64,000 nt of DNA from Flagellimonas lutimaris (lineage in GTDB: Bacteria > Bacteroidota > Bacteroidia > Flavobacteriales > Flavobacteriaceae). The notes beneath the pieces were generated by a model that worked only from the letters and a program-made list of their open reading frames with translations, did no database searches and was not told the origin of the DNA. The translations under genes were made by a program, and so were the position numbers. The stretch spans positions 496,001 to 560,000 of the forward strand of contig NZ_QXFH01000070.1 in NCBI RefSeq assembly GCF_003581615.1. Direction: 5' to 3'. Positions 55,721 to 64,000 of this stretch are shown here, one piece after another; the stretch's first letter is position 1, and every line of letters begins with the position of its first letter.

Positions 55721-55729
55721 CGCTAGCGG
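55721..55729. promoter_or_regulatory. Possible operator motif CGCTAGCGG, copy 1
   Basis: This 9-mer with palindromic core CGCTAGCG lies about 40 bases upstream of the hemA start of transcription. A second copy occurs in the regulator gene at 55890. Confidence 0.35.
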
Positions 55730-55803
55730 AACTATAAATTATGGCTAGTATTATTTTATGTTTTATTTTCGATGATAATGGTTAAAAGCGTTGTTATTAT
55801 TGA

Positions 55804-55811
55804 TATATTTG
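55804..55811 (+). promoter_or_regulatory. Predicted -7 box of the AraC-type gene
   Basis: A perfect TATATTTG, 67 bases before the ATG. Confidence 0.4.
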
Positions 55812-55878
55812 ATAATATGAAAAACAATTTAGAGCGATTCTAAATTAACTAAAAAGCAAAATTCGATTGAAAAGTAAC

Positions 55879-56757
55879 ATGAAAAATATCGCTAGCGGTT
55901 CCTATGATGAAATTTTGGTCGAAGATGGGATTTATATCCTTAAAATTCAAAATGATGCCAAGGAACCAAAACTCATTGAACGTGATATCGACAGCTCCTA
56001 CATTCAATTCCACTTTTGTTTGAAAGGAAAATCCAAGTTTAATTTCAATGAGGGGAACTATTATTTGGAAGTTAACGAGGAAAACTCATTACTCTTATAC
56101 AATACCCAAAAGGATTTGCCATTGGACCTTGTTGTTTCACCGGGTTCTTGGTTGGTATCAGTGGTAATGACTATCAGGAAGTTTCATTCCCTGTTTTCGG
56201 ATGAAGCTGATTATATACCTTTTTTAAGTGATGAGAACAAGGAAAAGAAATATTACTCACAGGAAATAGTATCACCGGCAACTGCCGTTGTGTTGAGTCA
56301 GTTAATGAATTTCAATTTACATCCCTCCATCAAAAAATTGTATCTGAAAGGAAAAGTCTACGAACTGATTTCTCTTTACTTCAACAAAACAGAAGATGCC
56401 GATTTGGAGCAATGTCCTTATTTGGCCGATGAGGATAATGTGCGGCGAATTCGTATGGCTAAGGAAATCATGATTTCACGTATGGCGGAGCCACCCACTT
56501 TGGCCGAACTTTCCAAAGAAGTTGGATTAAGCCTAAAAAAGTTGAAAGAAGGCTTTAAACAGATTTATGGTGACTCCGTATTCGGGTTTTTGTTCGATTA
56601 TAAAATGGAATATGCCCGGAAAATGTTGGAAACAGGGAAGCACAACGTAAACGAAGTCGGATTAAAAGTAGGCTACAGTACCGCGAGCCATTTTATTGCC
56701 TCCTTTAAAAAGAAGTTTGGCACCACTCCCAAAAAATATTTAACTTCAAACGTCTAA
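55879..56757 (+). CDS. AraC family transcriptional regulator
   Basis: This 292-residue protein has an N-terminal cupin-like sensor part (residues 1-150, SSYIQFHFCLKGKSKF and YYLEVNEENSLLLYN) and a C-terminal AraC double HTH (about 190-290, PPTLAELSKEVGLSLKKLKE and KHNVNEVGLKVGYSTASHFI, then FKKKFGTTPKKYL). It is divergent from the hem array, so control of haem genes is a natural hypothesis. I start it at ATG 55879. The motif CGCTAGCGG recurs just inside the gene (55890-55898). The ligand is not known. Confidence 0.92.
   Translation: MKNIASGSYDEILVEDGIYILKIQNDAKEPKLIERDIDSSYIQFHFCLKGKSKFNFNEGNYYLEVNEENSLLLYNTQKDLPLDLVVSPGSWLVSVVMTIRKFHSLFSDEADYIPFLSDENKEKKYYSQEIVSPATAVVLSQLMNFNLHPSIKKLYLKGKVYELISLYFNKTEDADLEQCPYLADEDNVRRIRMAKEIMISRMAEPPTLAELSKEVGLSLKKLKEGFKQIYGDSVFGFLFDYKMEYARKMLETGKHNVNEVGLKVGYSTASHFIASFKKKFGTTPKKYLTSNV
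55890..55898. promoter_or_regulatory. Possible operator motif CGCTAGCGG, copy 2
   Basis: Second copy of the 9-mer, 12 bases into the AraC-type gene; a site here could give autorepression. Confidence 0.25.
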
Positions 56758-56767
56758 ACAAACAACT

Positions 56768-57526
56768 ATGAAATTATTTGCACTGTCCTTGCTCGTTTTT
56801 TGTTTTACCTTTCAAATAGCGGCACAAGATGAACCTACAACTGAAGATAATGCTCAAAAAATGCCCGAATTGGTAATGGTGTTTACCAAAACTGAGGGCT
56901 GGAGACATAAATCCATTGAAAAAGGCGTGCAGACCCTCAGAGAATTGGGTCGAGAAAATGGCTTTATCGTATTACAAACTGAATCTGGGGAAGATTTTAC
57001 TACTCAGAATCTAAACAACTATAAGCTAGTTGTGTTTTTGAATACTACGTTGGATGTGCTGGACAATGCACAACAAACTGCCTTTGAAGGTTATATAAAA
57101 GGAGGCGGAAGTTTTCTCGGAATTCATTCCGCGTGTGATACCGAATATGATTGGCCATGGTATGGGAAATTGGTAGGCGGATATTTTAATGGTCATCCCA
57201 ATGATCCGAATGTGCGAAAGGCTAAAATAGATGTGATAAGCAAAGCACATCCATCTACGGAGCATTTGCAAGATACGTGGACAAGGACAGATGAGTGGTA
57301 TAACTATAAAAACCTAAACCCGAACACCACTGTTTTGCTCAACTTGGATGAGAGCAGCTACGAAGGCGGCACTAATGGGTCCAACCATCCGATTGCATGG
57401 TATCACGAATTTGACGGAGGGCGGTCTTTTTACACAGGAGGAGGCCATACGGAGGACGCTTATGACGAACCAATGTTCCGTAAACATCTTTTGGGAGCAA
57501 TCGAATGGTGCTTAAAGCGAAAGTAG
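56768..57526 (+). CDS. ThuA-domain exported protein
   Basis: This 252-residue protein has a signal peptide (LFALSLLVFCFTFQIAAQ). The ThuA domain (glutamine-amidotransferase-like fold) shows LVMVFTKTEGWRHKSIEKG, GGGSFLGIHSACDTEYDWPW, WTRTDEWYNYKNLNPNTTVL and HPIAWYHEFDGGRSFYTGGG. Family members often act on sugars, with trehalose use as the founding case, but activity here is not known. It follows the AraC-type gene by ten bases, so the two may be cotranscribed. Confidence 0.9.
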   Translation: MKLFALSLLVFCFTFQIAAQDEPTTEDNAQKMPELVMVFTKTEGWRHKSIEKGVQTLRELGRENGFIVLQTESGEDFTTQNLNNYKLVVFLNTTLDVLDNAQQTAFEGYIKGGGSFLGIHSACDTEYDWPWYGKLVGGYFNGHPNDPNVRKAKIDVISKAHPSTEHLQDTWTRTDEWYNYKNLNPNTTVLLNLDESSYEGGTNGSNHPIAWYHEFDGGRSFYTGGGHTEDAYDEPMFRKHLLGAIEWCLKRK

Positions 57527-58363
57527 GGTTGGTCTCGCCACTATGATTCCAATATTGCTTTTGATGTTTTTAAGATAATCTGCCAAAGGCAGTTCGGAAA
57601 TTTCCACTTCGCCATTTTTGCTGGAGGCGTGCAATAAATGTAATCTTCCGTCTGGTTGGTGGATGGCAATTCCAGTATGGGTTACATCCAACCCTTTTAT
57701 GGAGGTTGCCAAGGCAAGAATGTCACCTGATTTGATAAGATGTTCCTTGCTTTCAATGTGATCTTGCGGCAAATAACAAAGCTTTTCTTTGGCAAGTTCT
57801 TTTTCGACCTTCAACATGGCTTCAAAATTCTCGTCGCTGGCCAAAAATGGATAAAGATTGCGGTGCGTTCCCATAAAATTGATGGGTTTTTCCAGTTCAA
57901 CACCACCCAATTCTCTGGTTATGTCCTTGACCAATCCTTTTTTCTCGTTATTGCGGATCCATTCTGTAAAATAATGTAAACGAGAAGGGTATCCCTCCAA
58001 ATTTCCATTCCTATACCGAACGGATTCTAAATTATCGGTAAAATTTTCAAAATCTTTTTGCTGATTTTGAAGCATAAGGCTAAAAGCCAGTACATTTTCT
58101 ACAAAGGTGGTGCAGTCCAGTCCACCAAAATTAACTACAAGAGTTTCGGTCTTACCAATTTCCAACGTTTTTTCCACATAGGGAGTTCCCATAAACGATT
58201 GACCAACGGTAATAATGGTGTCACCTAAATTGGATGCTTTTCTTTGCTCCAAATCTGACAATTTGGTCTCAAAAAGGGATTTATCAGCCGGGGAGCAGGT
58301 AATTTGTTGGGCGTTTGCAGCAACGCCCAAAATCAACAAAACTGCAACTATCTTAATCTTCAT
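57512..58363 (-). CDS. DUF1460 family exported protein (amidase-like)
   Basis: This 283-residue protein has a signal peptide (MKIKIVAVLLILGVAANAQ) and the DUF1460 core: FMGTPYVEKTLE, NFGGLDCTTFVENVLAFS (likely catalytic Cys), GYPSRLHYFTEWIRNNE, and LATSIKGLDVTHTGIAIHQP (likely His). It is related to NlpC/P60-type peptidoglycan amidases. The start used is ATG 58363; a start nine bases upstream is also possible. It overlaps the MscS gene by 11 bases and ThuA by 15 bases, convergently. Confidence 0.87.
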   Translation of the reverse strand: MKIKIVAVLLILGVAANAQQITCSPADKSLFETKLSDLEQRKASNLGDTIITVGQSFMGTPYVEKTLEIGKTETLVVNFGGLDCTTFVENVLAFSLMLQNQQKDFENFTDNLESVRYRNGNLEGYPSRLHYFTEWIRNNEKKGLVKDITRELGGVELEKPINFMGTHRNLYPFLASDENFEAMLKVEKELAKEKLCYLPQDHIESKEHLIKSGDILALATSIKGLDVTHTGIAIHQPDGRLHLLHASSKNGEVEISELPLADYLKNIKSNIGIIVARPTLLSL

Positions 58364-59423
58364 TACTGTCATTTTTATGTTCAACCGTCAATCGAGTCGT
58401 TCTTGCTATACTTTCAGGATATTTTTCCTGTAAATAAACAATGAGCTTTTCACGGACATGCACTCGTAAATCCCAAGCGGTTGGTGAATCTTTGGCGCTC
58501 ATGAGACACCTTATCTCAACATAGTTGGGTTTGGTATCGGTAACTTGTAGCACATCAACTTTGCCGTCCCAGAGGTCAGTATTCTTTAAAATACGGGTTT
58601 GTTCTTCCCTTATTTTATCAAAAGGAACATTATAATCCACATACAAAAACACGGTTCCCATAAGGTCGGAGGAAGTTTTGGTCCAGTTTTGAAAAGGTTG
58701 GTTTATAAAATAGGGTGTAGGTACAATTAAGCGTCTTTTGTCCCAAATGCTCACCACAACGTAAGTCAAGGTAATTTCCTCGATACGTCCCCATTCACCT
58801 TCCACGATTACCACATCATCCAATTTTATGGGTTGCGCAATGGCGATTTGAATACCCGCCAAAATAGTCCCGATAAATTGCTGAGCCGAAAAACCAATAA
58901 TGATTCCCGCCACACCTGCAGATGCAAAAATACTGATACCCACTTCACGGATTTCCTCAAAACTCATTAAGGCAAACCCGGTAGCCAACAGGATTATGAT
59001 GAAAATAAAAATACGTTCCAGAATAGTGAACTGTGTATATACCTTTCGTGCCTTTAGGTTGTCCACCTCTCCAATATCATAATTTTGAATGACTGCCTTT
59101 TTTATGATTTTAAGCAAAGCGATCATCGCCCAGGCCATGGCAAAAATGAAGAGAATGGTACTTGCTTTTTTAAACCAGAACCCCGCATCTTCCAAGTTTA
59201 AAAGATCACGTAAAGCCTTCAACCGGAGCAGAACCGAAACAAAAATCAACACCAAAGGTTTTGCTAATCTTTTGAACGCACTTTTAGGCAACAAGTATTT
59301 TGGGTTTTTACCTAAACGCTTCATAAGTACGGAAGTACTCCAATAAAGGATGATGAGCACAACGAGGGCCACGCCCAAATAGATGAGAGATTCTTTGGAA
59401 ACATTGTCGTAAAAGGACTCCAT
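58353..59423 (-). CDS. Mechanosensitive ion channel (MscS family)
   Basis: This 356-residue channel opens under membrane tension. Several helices cover residues 10-180, and the pore helix with the Gly/Ala pattern is ISIFASAGVAGIIIGFSAQQ near residue 170. The beta domain follows with GRIEEITLTYVVVSIWDKR and LIVPTPYFINQPFQNW. Length is that of a standard MscS-like protein with extra N-terminal helices. It probably shares a transcript with the DUF1460 gene. Confidence 0.92.
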   Translation of the reverse strand: MESFYDNVSKESLIYLGVALVVLIILYWSTSVLMKRLGKNPKYLLPKSAFKRLAKPLVLIFVSVLLRLKALRDLLNLEDAGFWFKKASTILFIFAMAWAMIALLKIIKKAVIQNYDIGEVDNLKARKVYTQFTILERIFIFIIILLATGFALMSFEEIREVGISIFASAGVAGIIIGFSAQQFIGTILAGIQIAIAQPIKLDDVVIVEGEWGRIEEITLTYVVVSIWDKRRLIVPTPYFINQPFQNWTKTSSDLMGTVFLYVDYNVPFDKIREEQTRILKNTDLWDGKVDVLQVTDTKPNYVEIRCLMSAKDSPTAWDLRVHVREKLIVYLQEKYPESIARTTRLTVEHKNDSNED

Positions 59424-59569
59424 ATCCCAAAAATAAGGCAGAAAACTTCAAGGAGAACAGAAAGGTTAAACAAAATCGAAAAACATTATTTCATCATAAG
59501 AAAGTATTTGGATACGGAAAAGGTGAAGTCCGCTTCGTGTTGTATTTTAGCGGCCTAAATTATGCAACC

Positions 59570-60616
59570 GTGAAAAAAGGAGTTTTATTGGTCAATTTGG
59601 GTTCGCCAGATAGCCCTACCGCCAAAGATGTAAAGCCGTATTTGGATGAATTTTTGATGGACGAACGTGTTATCGATGTAAACCCCCTTCTGAGAAACAT
59701 AATCGTTCGAGGGATTATTTTGAACACCCGTCCTAAAAAATCTGCCGAAGCCTATTCCAAAATTTGGTGGGATGAAGGTTCTCCTTTGATCATTATTTCC
59801 AAAAGATTCGCGGAAAAAGTGCAGAAGCATACGGAACTTCCTGTGGCTTTGGGAATGCGATACGGTTCCATGTCCATAAAAGAGGGATTACAGGAATTGA
59901 AAGACAAAGGGGTTGATGAGGTATTTTTGGTTCCACTGTATCCACATTACGCCATGTCATCCTACGAAACGGTGGTGGTAAAGGCTCTTGAAGTACAACA
60001 AGAGGACTTTCCCGAAATGCACTTGACCACCTTGCCGGCTTTTTACAGCAATCCGGATTACATCAAAATATTATCAAAAAGTATCGCCGAAGGCCTAAAG
60101 GGATTTGATTACGACCATATCCTTTTCTCTTATCACGGAATTCCGGAAAGGCATATTAGAAAATCGGACCCGACAAAGTTCCATTGCCAGTTGAACGGGG
60201 AGTGCTGTAAAACAAACTCTGTGGCGCACCATACCTGTTACCGTCATCAATGCTACGACACCACCGAGTTGGTAAAAAAAGAATTGGGCCTGCCCGAAGA
60301 TAAGGTAAGCACTTCTTTCCAATCACGATTGGGGAGCGACCCATGGTTGCGACCCTTTACGGACAAGGAATTTGAACGATTGGGACACGAAGGCATCAAA
60401 AATTTGGTGGTAATCACTCCGGCTTTTGTGAGTGATTGTTTGGAGACGCTAGAGGAAATCGCTATGGAAGGAAAGGAGCAGTTCGAGGAAGCAGGAGGAG
60501 GTGATTACATCCACATTCCCTGCTTGAACGACCGTGATGATTGGGCCGAGCTCATGGCGAAATGGATAAAGGAATGGGAAGAAAAAGATGTACTTCCCGA
60601 AACCAACATACGCTAA
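59570..60616 (+). CDS. hemH: Ferrochelatase
   Basis: This 348-residue enzyme puts Fe2+ into protoporphyrin IX, the last step of haem synthesis. VLLVNLGSPDSPTAKDVKPY starts it; the metal-binding His is in LFSYHGIPERHI and a Glu in DCLETLEEIAMEG. A Cys-rich stretch (GECCKTN, CYRHQC) may bind an extra metal or cluster. The start is GTG at 59570; no ATG fits. It is separate from the hem array but close to it, and 33 bases ahead of the DUF3050 gene. Confidence 0.94.
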   Translation: MKKGVLLVNLGSPDSPTAKDVKPYLDEFLMDERVIDVNPLLRNIIVRGIILNTRPKKSAEAYSKIWWDEGSPLIIISKRFAEKVQKHTELPVALGMRYGSMSIKEGLQELKDKGVDEVFLVPLYPHYAMSSYETVVVKALEVQQEDFPEMHLTTLPAFYSNPDYIKILSKSIAEGLKGFDYDHILFSYHGIPERHIRKSDPTKFHCQLNGECCKTNSVAHHTCYRHQCYDTTELVKKELGLPEDKVSTSFQSRLGSDPWLRPFTDKEFERLGHEGIKNLVVITPAFVSDCLETLEEIAMEGKEQFEEAGGGDYIHIPCLNDRDDWAELMAKWIKEWEEKDVLPETNIR

Positions 60617-60649
60617 ATTCCATAGACAGAATAGAACAAAAGAAACGCT

Positions 60650-61441
60650 ATGAAGATTGAAAACCTGGAGCAGGAGCTTTACCCTTTTCGGGAGCAACTC
60701 AAAAATCACGAGCTGTATGCACAACTAGAGTCTGTGGATGACATTAAAATTTTTATGGAGAGCCATGTGTATGCCGTTTGGGATTTCATGTCGCTCTTAA
60801 AAGCCCTTCAGCAACATTTAACCTGTGTGGGATTGCCTTGGCATCCAGCTACTGATACTTCGGTGGCGCGATTCATCAATGAGATTGTTTTGGAAGAGGA
60901 AAGTGATTTCAACGAAAAAGGAGAAGCCAAAAGTCATTTTGAGATGTACTTGGATGCGATGCAAGAAGTCAATGCCAATACCCAAAAAGTTCAAAGGGTT
61001 ATTTCATCCTTCACCGATCTACAAAAAATATCAAACCAAATTGAAGAAGCTGAACTCAATCAGTCAGAAAAGAATTTTCTACAGTTCACTTTTGAGGTCA
61101 TCAATAGCAAACAACCGCACATCATCGCGGCTGCCTTTACCTTTGGTCGCGAAGATTTGATTCCAGATATGTTTTTGGGAATCATTGAAAACAGTGGAGA
61201 AGATGGTCCGCGTAAATACGGGAAACTGGAATACTATCTCAAAAGGCATATTGAGTTGGATGGTGACGAACATGGTCCTTTGGCACTGCGTATGATCAAG
61301 GCCCTGTGTGGTTCCGATGAGCAAAAATGGAACGATGTGAGCGAGTACAGTAAAAAAGCCCTTAAGTTCAGAATAGAACTATGGAACAGTATTGCCAAAA
61401 AACTAACTGAGAACAAAGGTAGTTTGGTGGATGCGTTGTAG
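60650..61441 (+). CDS. DUF3050 family protein (haem-oxygenase-like fold)
   Basis: This 263-residue protein matches DUF3050, whose fold is predicted to be haem-oxygenase-like. HVYAVWDFMSLLKALQQHL, RFINEIVLEEESDF, SHFEMYLDAM and LKRHIELDGDEHGPLALRMI hold conserved His, Glu and Asp that could bind haem or two metals, as in haem-oxygenase-like diiron oxidases. It lies 33 bases after hemH and is likely cotranscribed. Function unknown; a role in haem handling is an inference from context. Confidence 0.82.
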   Translation: MKIENLEQELYPFREQLKNHELYAQLESVDDIKIFMESHVYAVWDFMSLLKALQQHLTCVGLPWHPATDTSVARFINEIVLEEESDFNEKGEAKSHFEMYLDAMQEVNANTQKVQRVISSFTDLQKISNQIEEAELNQSEKNFLQFTFEVINSKQPHIIAAAFTFGREDLIPDMFLGIIENSGEDGPRKYGKLEYYLKRHIELDGDEHGPLALRMIKALCGSDEQKWNDVSEYSKKALKFRIELWNSIAKKLTENKGSLVDAL

Positions 61442-61495
61442 ATTTGAAGTGATAGAATATTCACTTTATTTTTCACCCAAAGAATCACCTCTGGC

Positions 61496-62872
61496 ATGGC
61501 CAAAATAACCTCTAACGATCTCGGGGAAGAACCCATAGGAAAATTACTGATCAAACAGGCTGCACCCGCCTCTATCGGTATTTTGGTGATGTCCTTGAAC
61601 GTTTTGGTAGATTCCATTTTTGTTGGTAATTGGATTGGCTCCATTGCCATTGCCGCCATCAATGTAGTGTTGCCAGTTTCCTTCTTTATTGCGGCCTTGG
61701 GAATGGCGATCGGGATAGGGGGTTCCAGTATTATTTCTCGAGCACTTGGTGCCAACAACAAAGAAAAGGCACTTAAAACATTTGGAAACCAAATCACATT
61801 GACCTTAGTGGTTACCATAACCATGGTGGCACTTGGACTTTATTATGTGGATACTTTGATTCCTGCGTTTGGGGGAAAAGGAACCATTTTCGATCCAGCA
61901 AAAATATACTACACCATCATTTTGTACGGGGTACCCTTCTTGGCACTTTGTATGATGGGAAATACCGTGATAAGGGCCGAAGGAAAACCAAGGTTTGCCA
62001 TGATTGCCATGATCATTCCATCCATTGGAAACCTGCTCATGGACTACATTTTTATTTATGTTTTTGATTGGGGCATGCACGGAGCTGCTTGGGCAACCAC
62101 GGTGGGCTATTTGCTTTGTTTCCTCTATGTGTTTTATTTCTTTCTATCGGATAATTCAGAATTAAAAATTAACATCTCCCATTTCGGTTTAGATCGTCCC
62201 ATTTTAAAAGAGATTGGTTCATTGGGCTTTGTTACTTTGGCCAGACAGGCTGTAACCAGTATTACCTATTTATTGATGAACAATATATTGTTCAACTTGG
62301 GCGGGGAGGCCATGGTGGCGGTTTATGCGATTATCGGTAGAATGTTGATGTTTGCACTCTTCCCTGTTTTTGGTGTTACCCAAGGTTTTTTGCCCATCGC
62401 AGGCTATAATTATGGTGCGGTTAAGTACGATAGGGTAAAAGAATCCATTTATACAGCGATTAAATATGCCGCCTTGATGGCAACTATTGTTTTTGTGGTG
62501 CTAATGGTTTTCCCTGCGGAAATTGCATCATTGTTTTTAAGTGATCGGCCTGAATTATCTCCAGAGGAACTCGAAGCCAACAATTTTGTGCTGCAGCATA
62601 CACCCTTGGCCATGCGTTTGGTGTTCGCCGCAACACCGATTATTGCCATTCAGTTGATAGGGGCCGCCTATTTTCAAGCCATTGGAAAAGCGATTCCAGC
62701 TTTATTGTTAACGCTAACACGACAAGGATTCTTTTTTATTCCTCTGATTTTAATACTTCCCAATTTTATGGGAGAAATAGGGGTATGGTTATCTTTCTGC
62801 ATAGCGGATGTGCTTTCTACTATTGTCACGGGCTTTTTTCTTCAAAAGGAAATCAAATCCGAACTGTCCTAA
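61496..62872 (+). CDS. MATE family efflux transporter
   Basis: This 458-residue protein has about 12 helices and belongs to the MATE family, which exports drugs and organic cations with sodium or protons. Start segment LLIKQAAPASIGILVMSLNV and GWIG-like GNWIGSIAIAAINV, the internal IGGSSIISRALGANNKEKAL and the second-half VTLARQAVTSITYLLMNNIL and GVTQGFLPIAGYNYGA match the two inverted halves. Substrate is not predicted. It follows the DUF3050 gene by 54 bases. Confidence 0.93.
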   Translation: MAKITSNDLGEEPIGKLLIKQAAPASIGILVMSLNVLVDSIFVGNWIGSIAIAAINVVLPVSFFIAALGMAIGIGGSSIISRALGANNKEKALKTFGNQITLTLVVTITMVALGLYYVDTLIPAFGGKGTIFDPAKIYYTIILYGVPFLALCMMGNTVIRAEGKPRFAMIAMIIPSIGNLLMDYIFIYVFDWGMHGAAWATTVGYLLCFLYVFYFFLSDNSELKINISHFGLDRPILKEIGSLGFVTLARQAVTSITYLLMNNILFNLGGEAMVAVYAIIGRMLMFALFPVFGVTQGFLPIAGYNYGAVKYDRVKESIYTAIKYAALMATIVFVVLMVFPAEIASLFLSDRPELSPEELEANNFVLQHTPLAMRLVFAATPIIAIQLIGAAYFQAIGKAIPALLLTLTRQGFFFIPLILILPNFMGEIGVWLSFCIADVLSTIVTGFFLQKEIKSELS

Positions 62873-62925
62873 ATACTGATTCTTTGATTTAGAATGTTTA
62901 ATTTGGACAGCATAACTAAGCATCC

Positions 62926-64000
62926 ATGAAAAAAATTATTCTGGCGGGTCTTATTGCTATTTTGACAATCGCCTGCACCGAAAAACCTGAAGAAAAACCC
63001 ATGTACACTCTGTTTGTTGGAACCTATACCGATGGTGATAGTGAAGGCATCTACACCTATACTTTTGATACAAACACAGGTGAGCTTTCCAACGAAAAAC
63101 TGGCGGCAAAGCTTGCGAACCCATCCTATTTGGCCATTTCAGAGGACAAAAAGAACCTTTACGCTGTCCAGGAAACGGCTGATTTTGACAGCTTGGGAGG
63201 TGGTATTACCGCCTTTGGCTTGAACGAGAATGCATTGGAGCTTCAAAACAGTATTGGAACCCAAGGAGCGCACCCGTGCCACGTTTCACTTTCTGGCGAT
63301 GGGCATTTGGCCGTTGCCAATTATACTGGAGGCAATGTGGCCTTATTTTCACTAAAAGATGATGGCTCGCTAGCAGATAACCCTCAGATTATCGATCATA
63401 AATCCTTGGACTCCGTTAAAACCTCGCATGCGCACATGGCCCAGTTCAATGTTGATGGGCTTATGGTGACCGATTTGGGATTGGATGCGGTTAAAAGATA
63501 TCATCAAAAAGATGGAAATTTTGTACCTGCGGAACAAAATACGCTGCCCTTTGAAGATGGAGCGGGCCCTCGCCACTTTACCTTTGGCAAGAATGGTAAA
63601 ATGCTATACGTTATCAATGAGTTGAACAGTACTATTTCCGTTTTTGAAAAAGATAGCGATAGTAACTACGAAGAAATACAAGTGGTTTCGACCTTGGATG
63701 CCGATTTTGATGGAGAAAGCTTTTGCGCTGATCTTCATTTATCGCCAGATGGAAAGTTTTTGTATGGCTCCAATCGCGGTGAAAACACGATTGTAATTTT
63801 TGCGGTGAACGCTACTTCGGGAGAATTGGAATTGGTAGGTCGAGAATCGGTACATGGTGATTGGCCCCGAAATTTTACTATAGATCCTAGTGGAGAATTC
63901 TTATTGGTGGCCAACAAAAAAACCAGTAATATTGCTGTCTTTAAAAGAGATGTGGAAAAAGGAAAATTGACATTTTTGAATGAGACCAATCACCCCAATC
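62926..64000 (+). CDS. Lactonase-family beta-propeller lipoprotein, 3' partial
   Basis: The frame is open from ATG 62926 to the window end (358 codons). The lipobox LTIAC near residue 17 shows export. Propeller repeats begin LFVGTYTDGDSEGIYTYTFD, with family blocks NPSYLAISEDKKNLYAV, QGAHPCHVSLSGDGHLAVAN, DGAGPRHFTFGKNGKMLYVI and HLSPDGKFLYGSNRGENTI. It resembles 6-phosphogluconolactonase of the YbhE type, but the lipoprotein signal places it outside the cytoplasm, so the substrate is probably another lactone. The C-terminus is not in the window. Confidence 0.88.
   Translation, partial: MKKIILAGLIAILTIACTEKPEEKPMYTLFVGTYTDGDSEGIYTYTFDTNTGELSNEKLAAKLANPSYLAISEDKKNLYAVQETADFDSLGGGITAFGLNENALELQNSIGTQGAHPCHVSLSGDGHLAVANYTGGNVALFSLKDDGSLADNPQIIDHKSLDSVKTSHAHMAQFNVDGLMVTDLGLDAVKRYHQKDGNFVPAEQNTLPFEDGAGPRHFTFGKNGKMLYVINELNSTISVFEKDSDSNYEEIQVVSTLDADFDGESFCADLHLSPDGKFLYGSNRGENTIVIFAVNATSGELELVGRESVHGDWPRNFTIDPSGEFLLVANKKTSNIAVFKRDVEKGKLTFLNETNHPN

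Noticed and set aside
1..64000. CRISPR arrays, tRNA, rRNA, transposases
   Set aside because: No direct-repeat arrays, cloverleaf-like stretches, rRNA-like blocks or transposase motifs were seen in reading the gaps; tRNA could still be missed without a dedicated search.

Overview
The window looks like a chromosomal segment of a marine-type Flavobacteriaceae bacterium (Bacteroidota). The evidence is AT-rich coding sequence, promoters of the Bacteroidota type (TTTG, about 20 bases, TAnnTTTG) before several genes, a gliding-motility lipoprotein (GldH), a secreted protease with a type IX secretion C-terminal sorting domain, a three-subunit sdhCAB of the b558 type, and Bacteroidota-restricted families (DUF2480, DUF2805/TIGR03643, DUF3078, DUF3050). 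The genus cannot be fixed from the sequence; a Muricauda/Allomuricauda-like organism is a guess. No rRNA, tRNA, CRISPR array, insertion sequence or intact prophage was seen.

Layout. 1-1.6 kb: end of an acyltransferase gene and a decayed GAF/LytS-type sensor kinase. 1.7-4.2 kb: a lipoprotein, an ECF sigma factor and a 484-residue protein that joins an anti-sigma-like N-terminus, one inner-membrane helix, a long periplasmic linker and an outer-membrane beta-barrel; this is the most striking signalling unit here. 4.3-10.7 kb: recA, tRNA hydroxylase trhO, then the overlapping trio ricT-gldH-PBP1A. 10.7-12.1 kb: scoAB CoA-transferase, followed by a candidate 34-codon gene with its own promoter and terminator. 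12.4-14.5 kb: a small disturbed region with an acetyltransferase, a frameshifted HTH-like gene, an N-terminally shortened S24 repressor and an orphan Vsr endonuclease. 14.5-18 kb: the sdhCAB operon. 18-25.8 kb: single genes (rimK, pepP, a CDF-like protein, a methyltransferase, brnQ, thiL) and several very small genes.

26.1-33.8 kb is a ten-gene iron-sulfur operon: sufA, sufB, an MBL-fold lipoprotein, sufC, sufD, sufS, sufE, a DUF59 gene, a DUF2805 gene and a DUF2480 gene. 33.9-36.6 kb: intergenic repeats, a BspA-like lipoprotein cut by an in-frame stop, and a DUF3078 porin-like protein. 36.8-44.2 kb: hflX, a large M14 peptidase, an endonuclease/exonuclease/phosphatase-family gene and the S8 protease.

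44.4-55.7 kb holds a tightly packed minus-strand array of thirteen genes that starts with hemA-hemC-hemD-hemE, passes through two unrelated genes to hemF, a PhzF homologue and hemB, and ends with a serine hydrolase, a CNNM/CorC-type protein, an alkyltransferase and a 3'-5' exonuclease. An AraC-type regulator is divergent from hemA, and a 9-bp motif occurs once between them and once inside the regulator. Ferrochelatase (hemH) and a DUF3050 gene follow at 59.6-61.4 kb, with MscS, DUF1460, ThuA, MATE and a lactonase (cut by the window end) around them.

A recurrent theme is gene decay. At least three reading frames are interrupted by in-frame stops or frameshifts, with all three stop codons represented, and two more look shortened at the 5' end.
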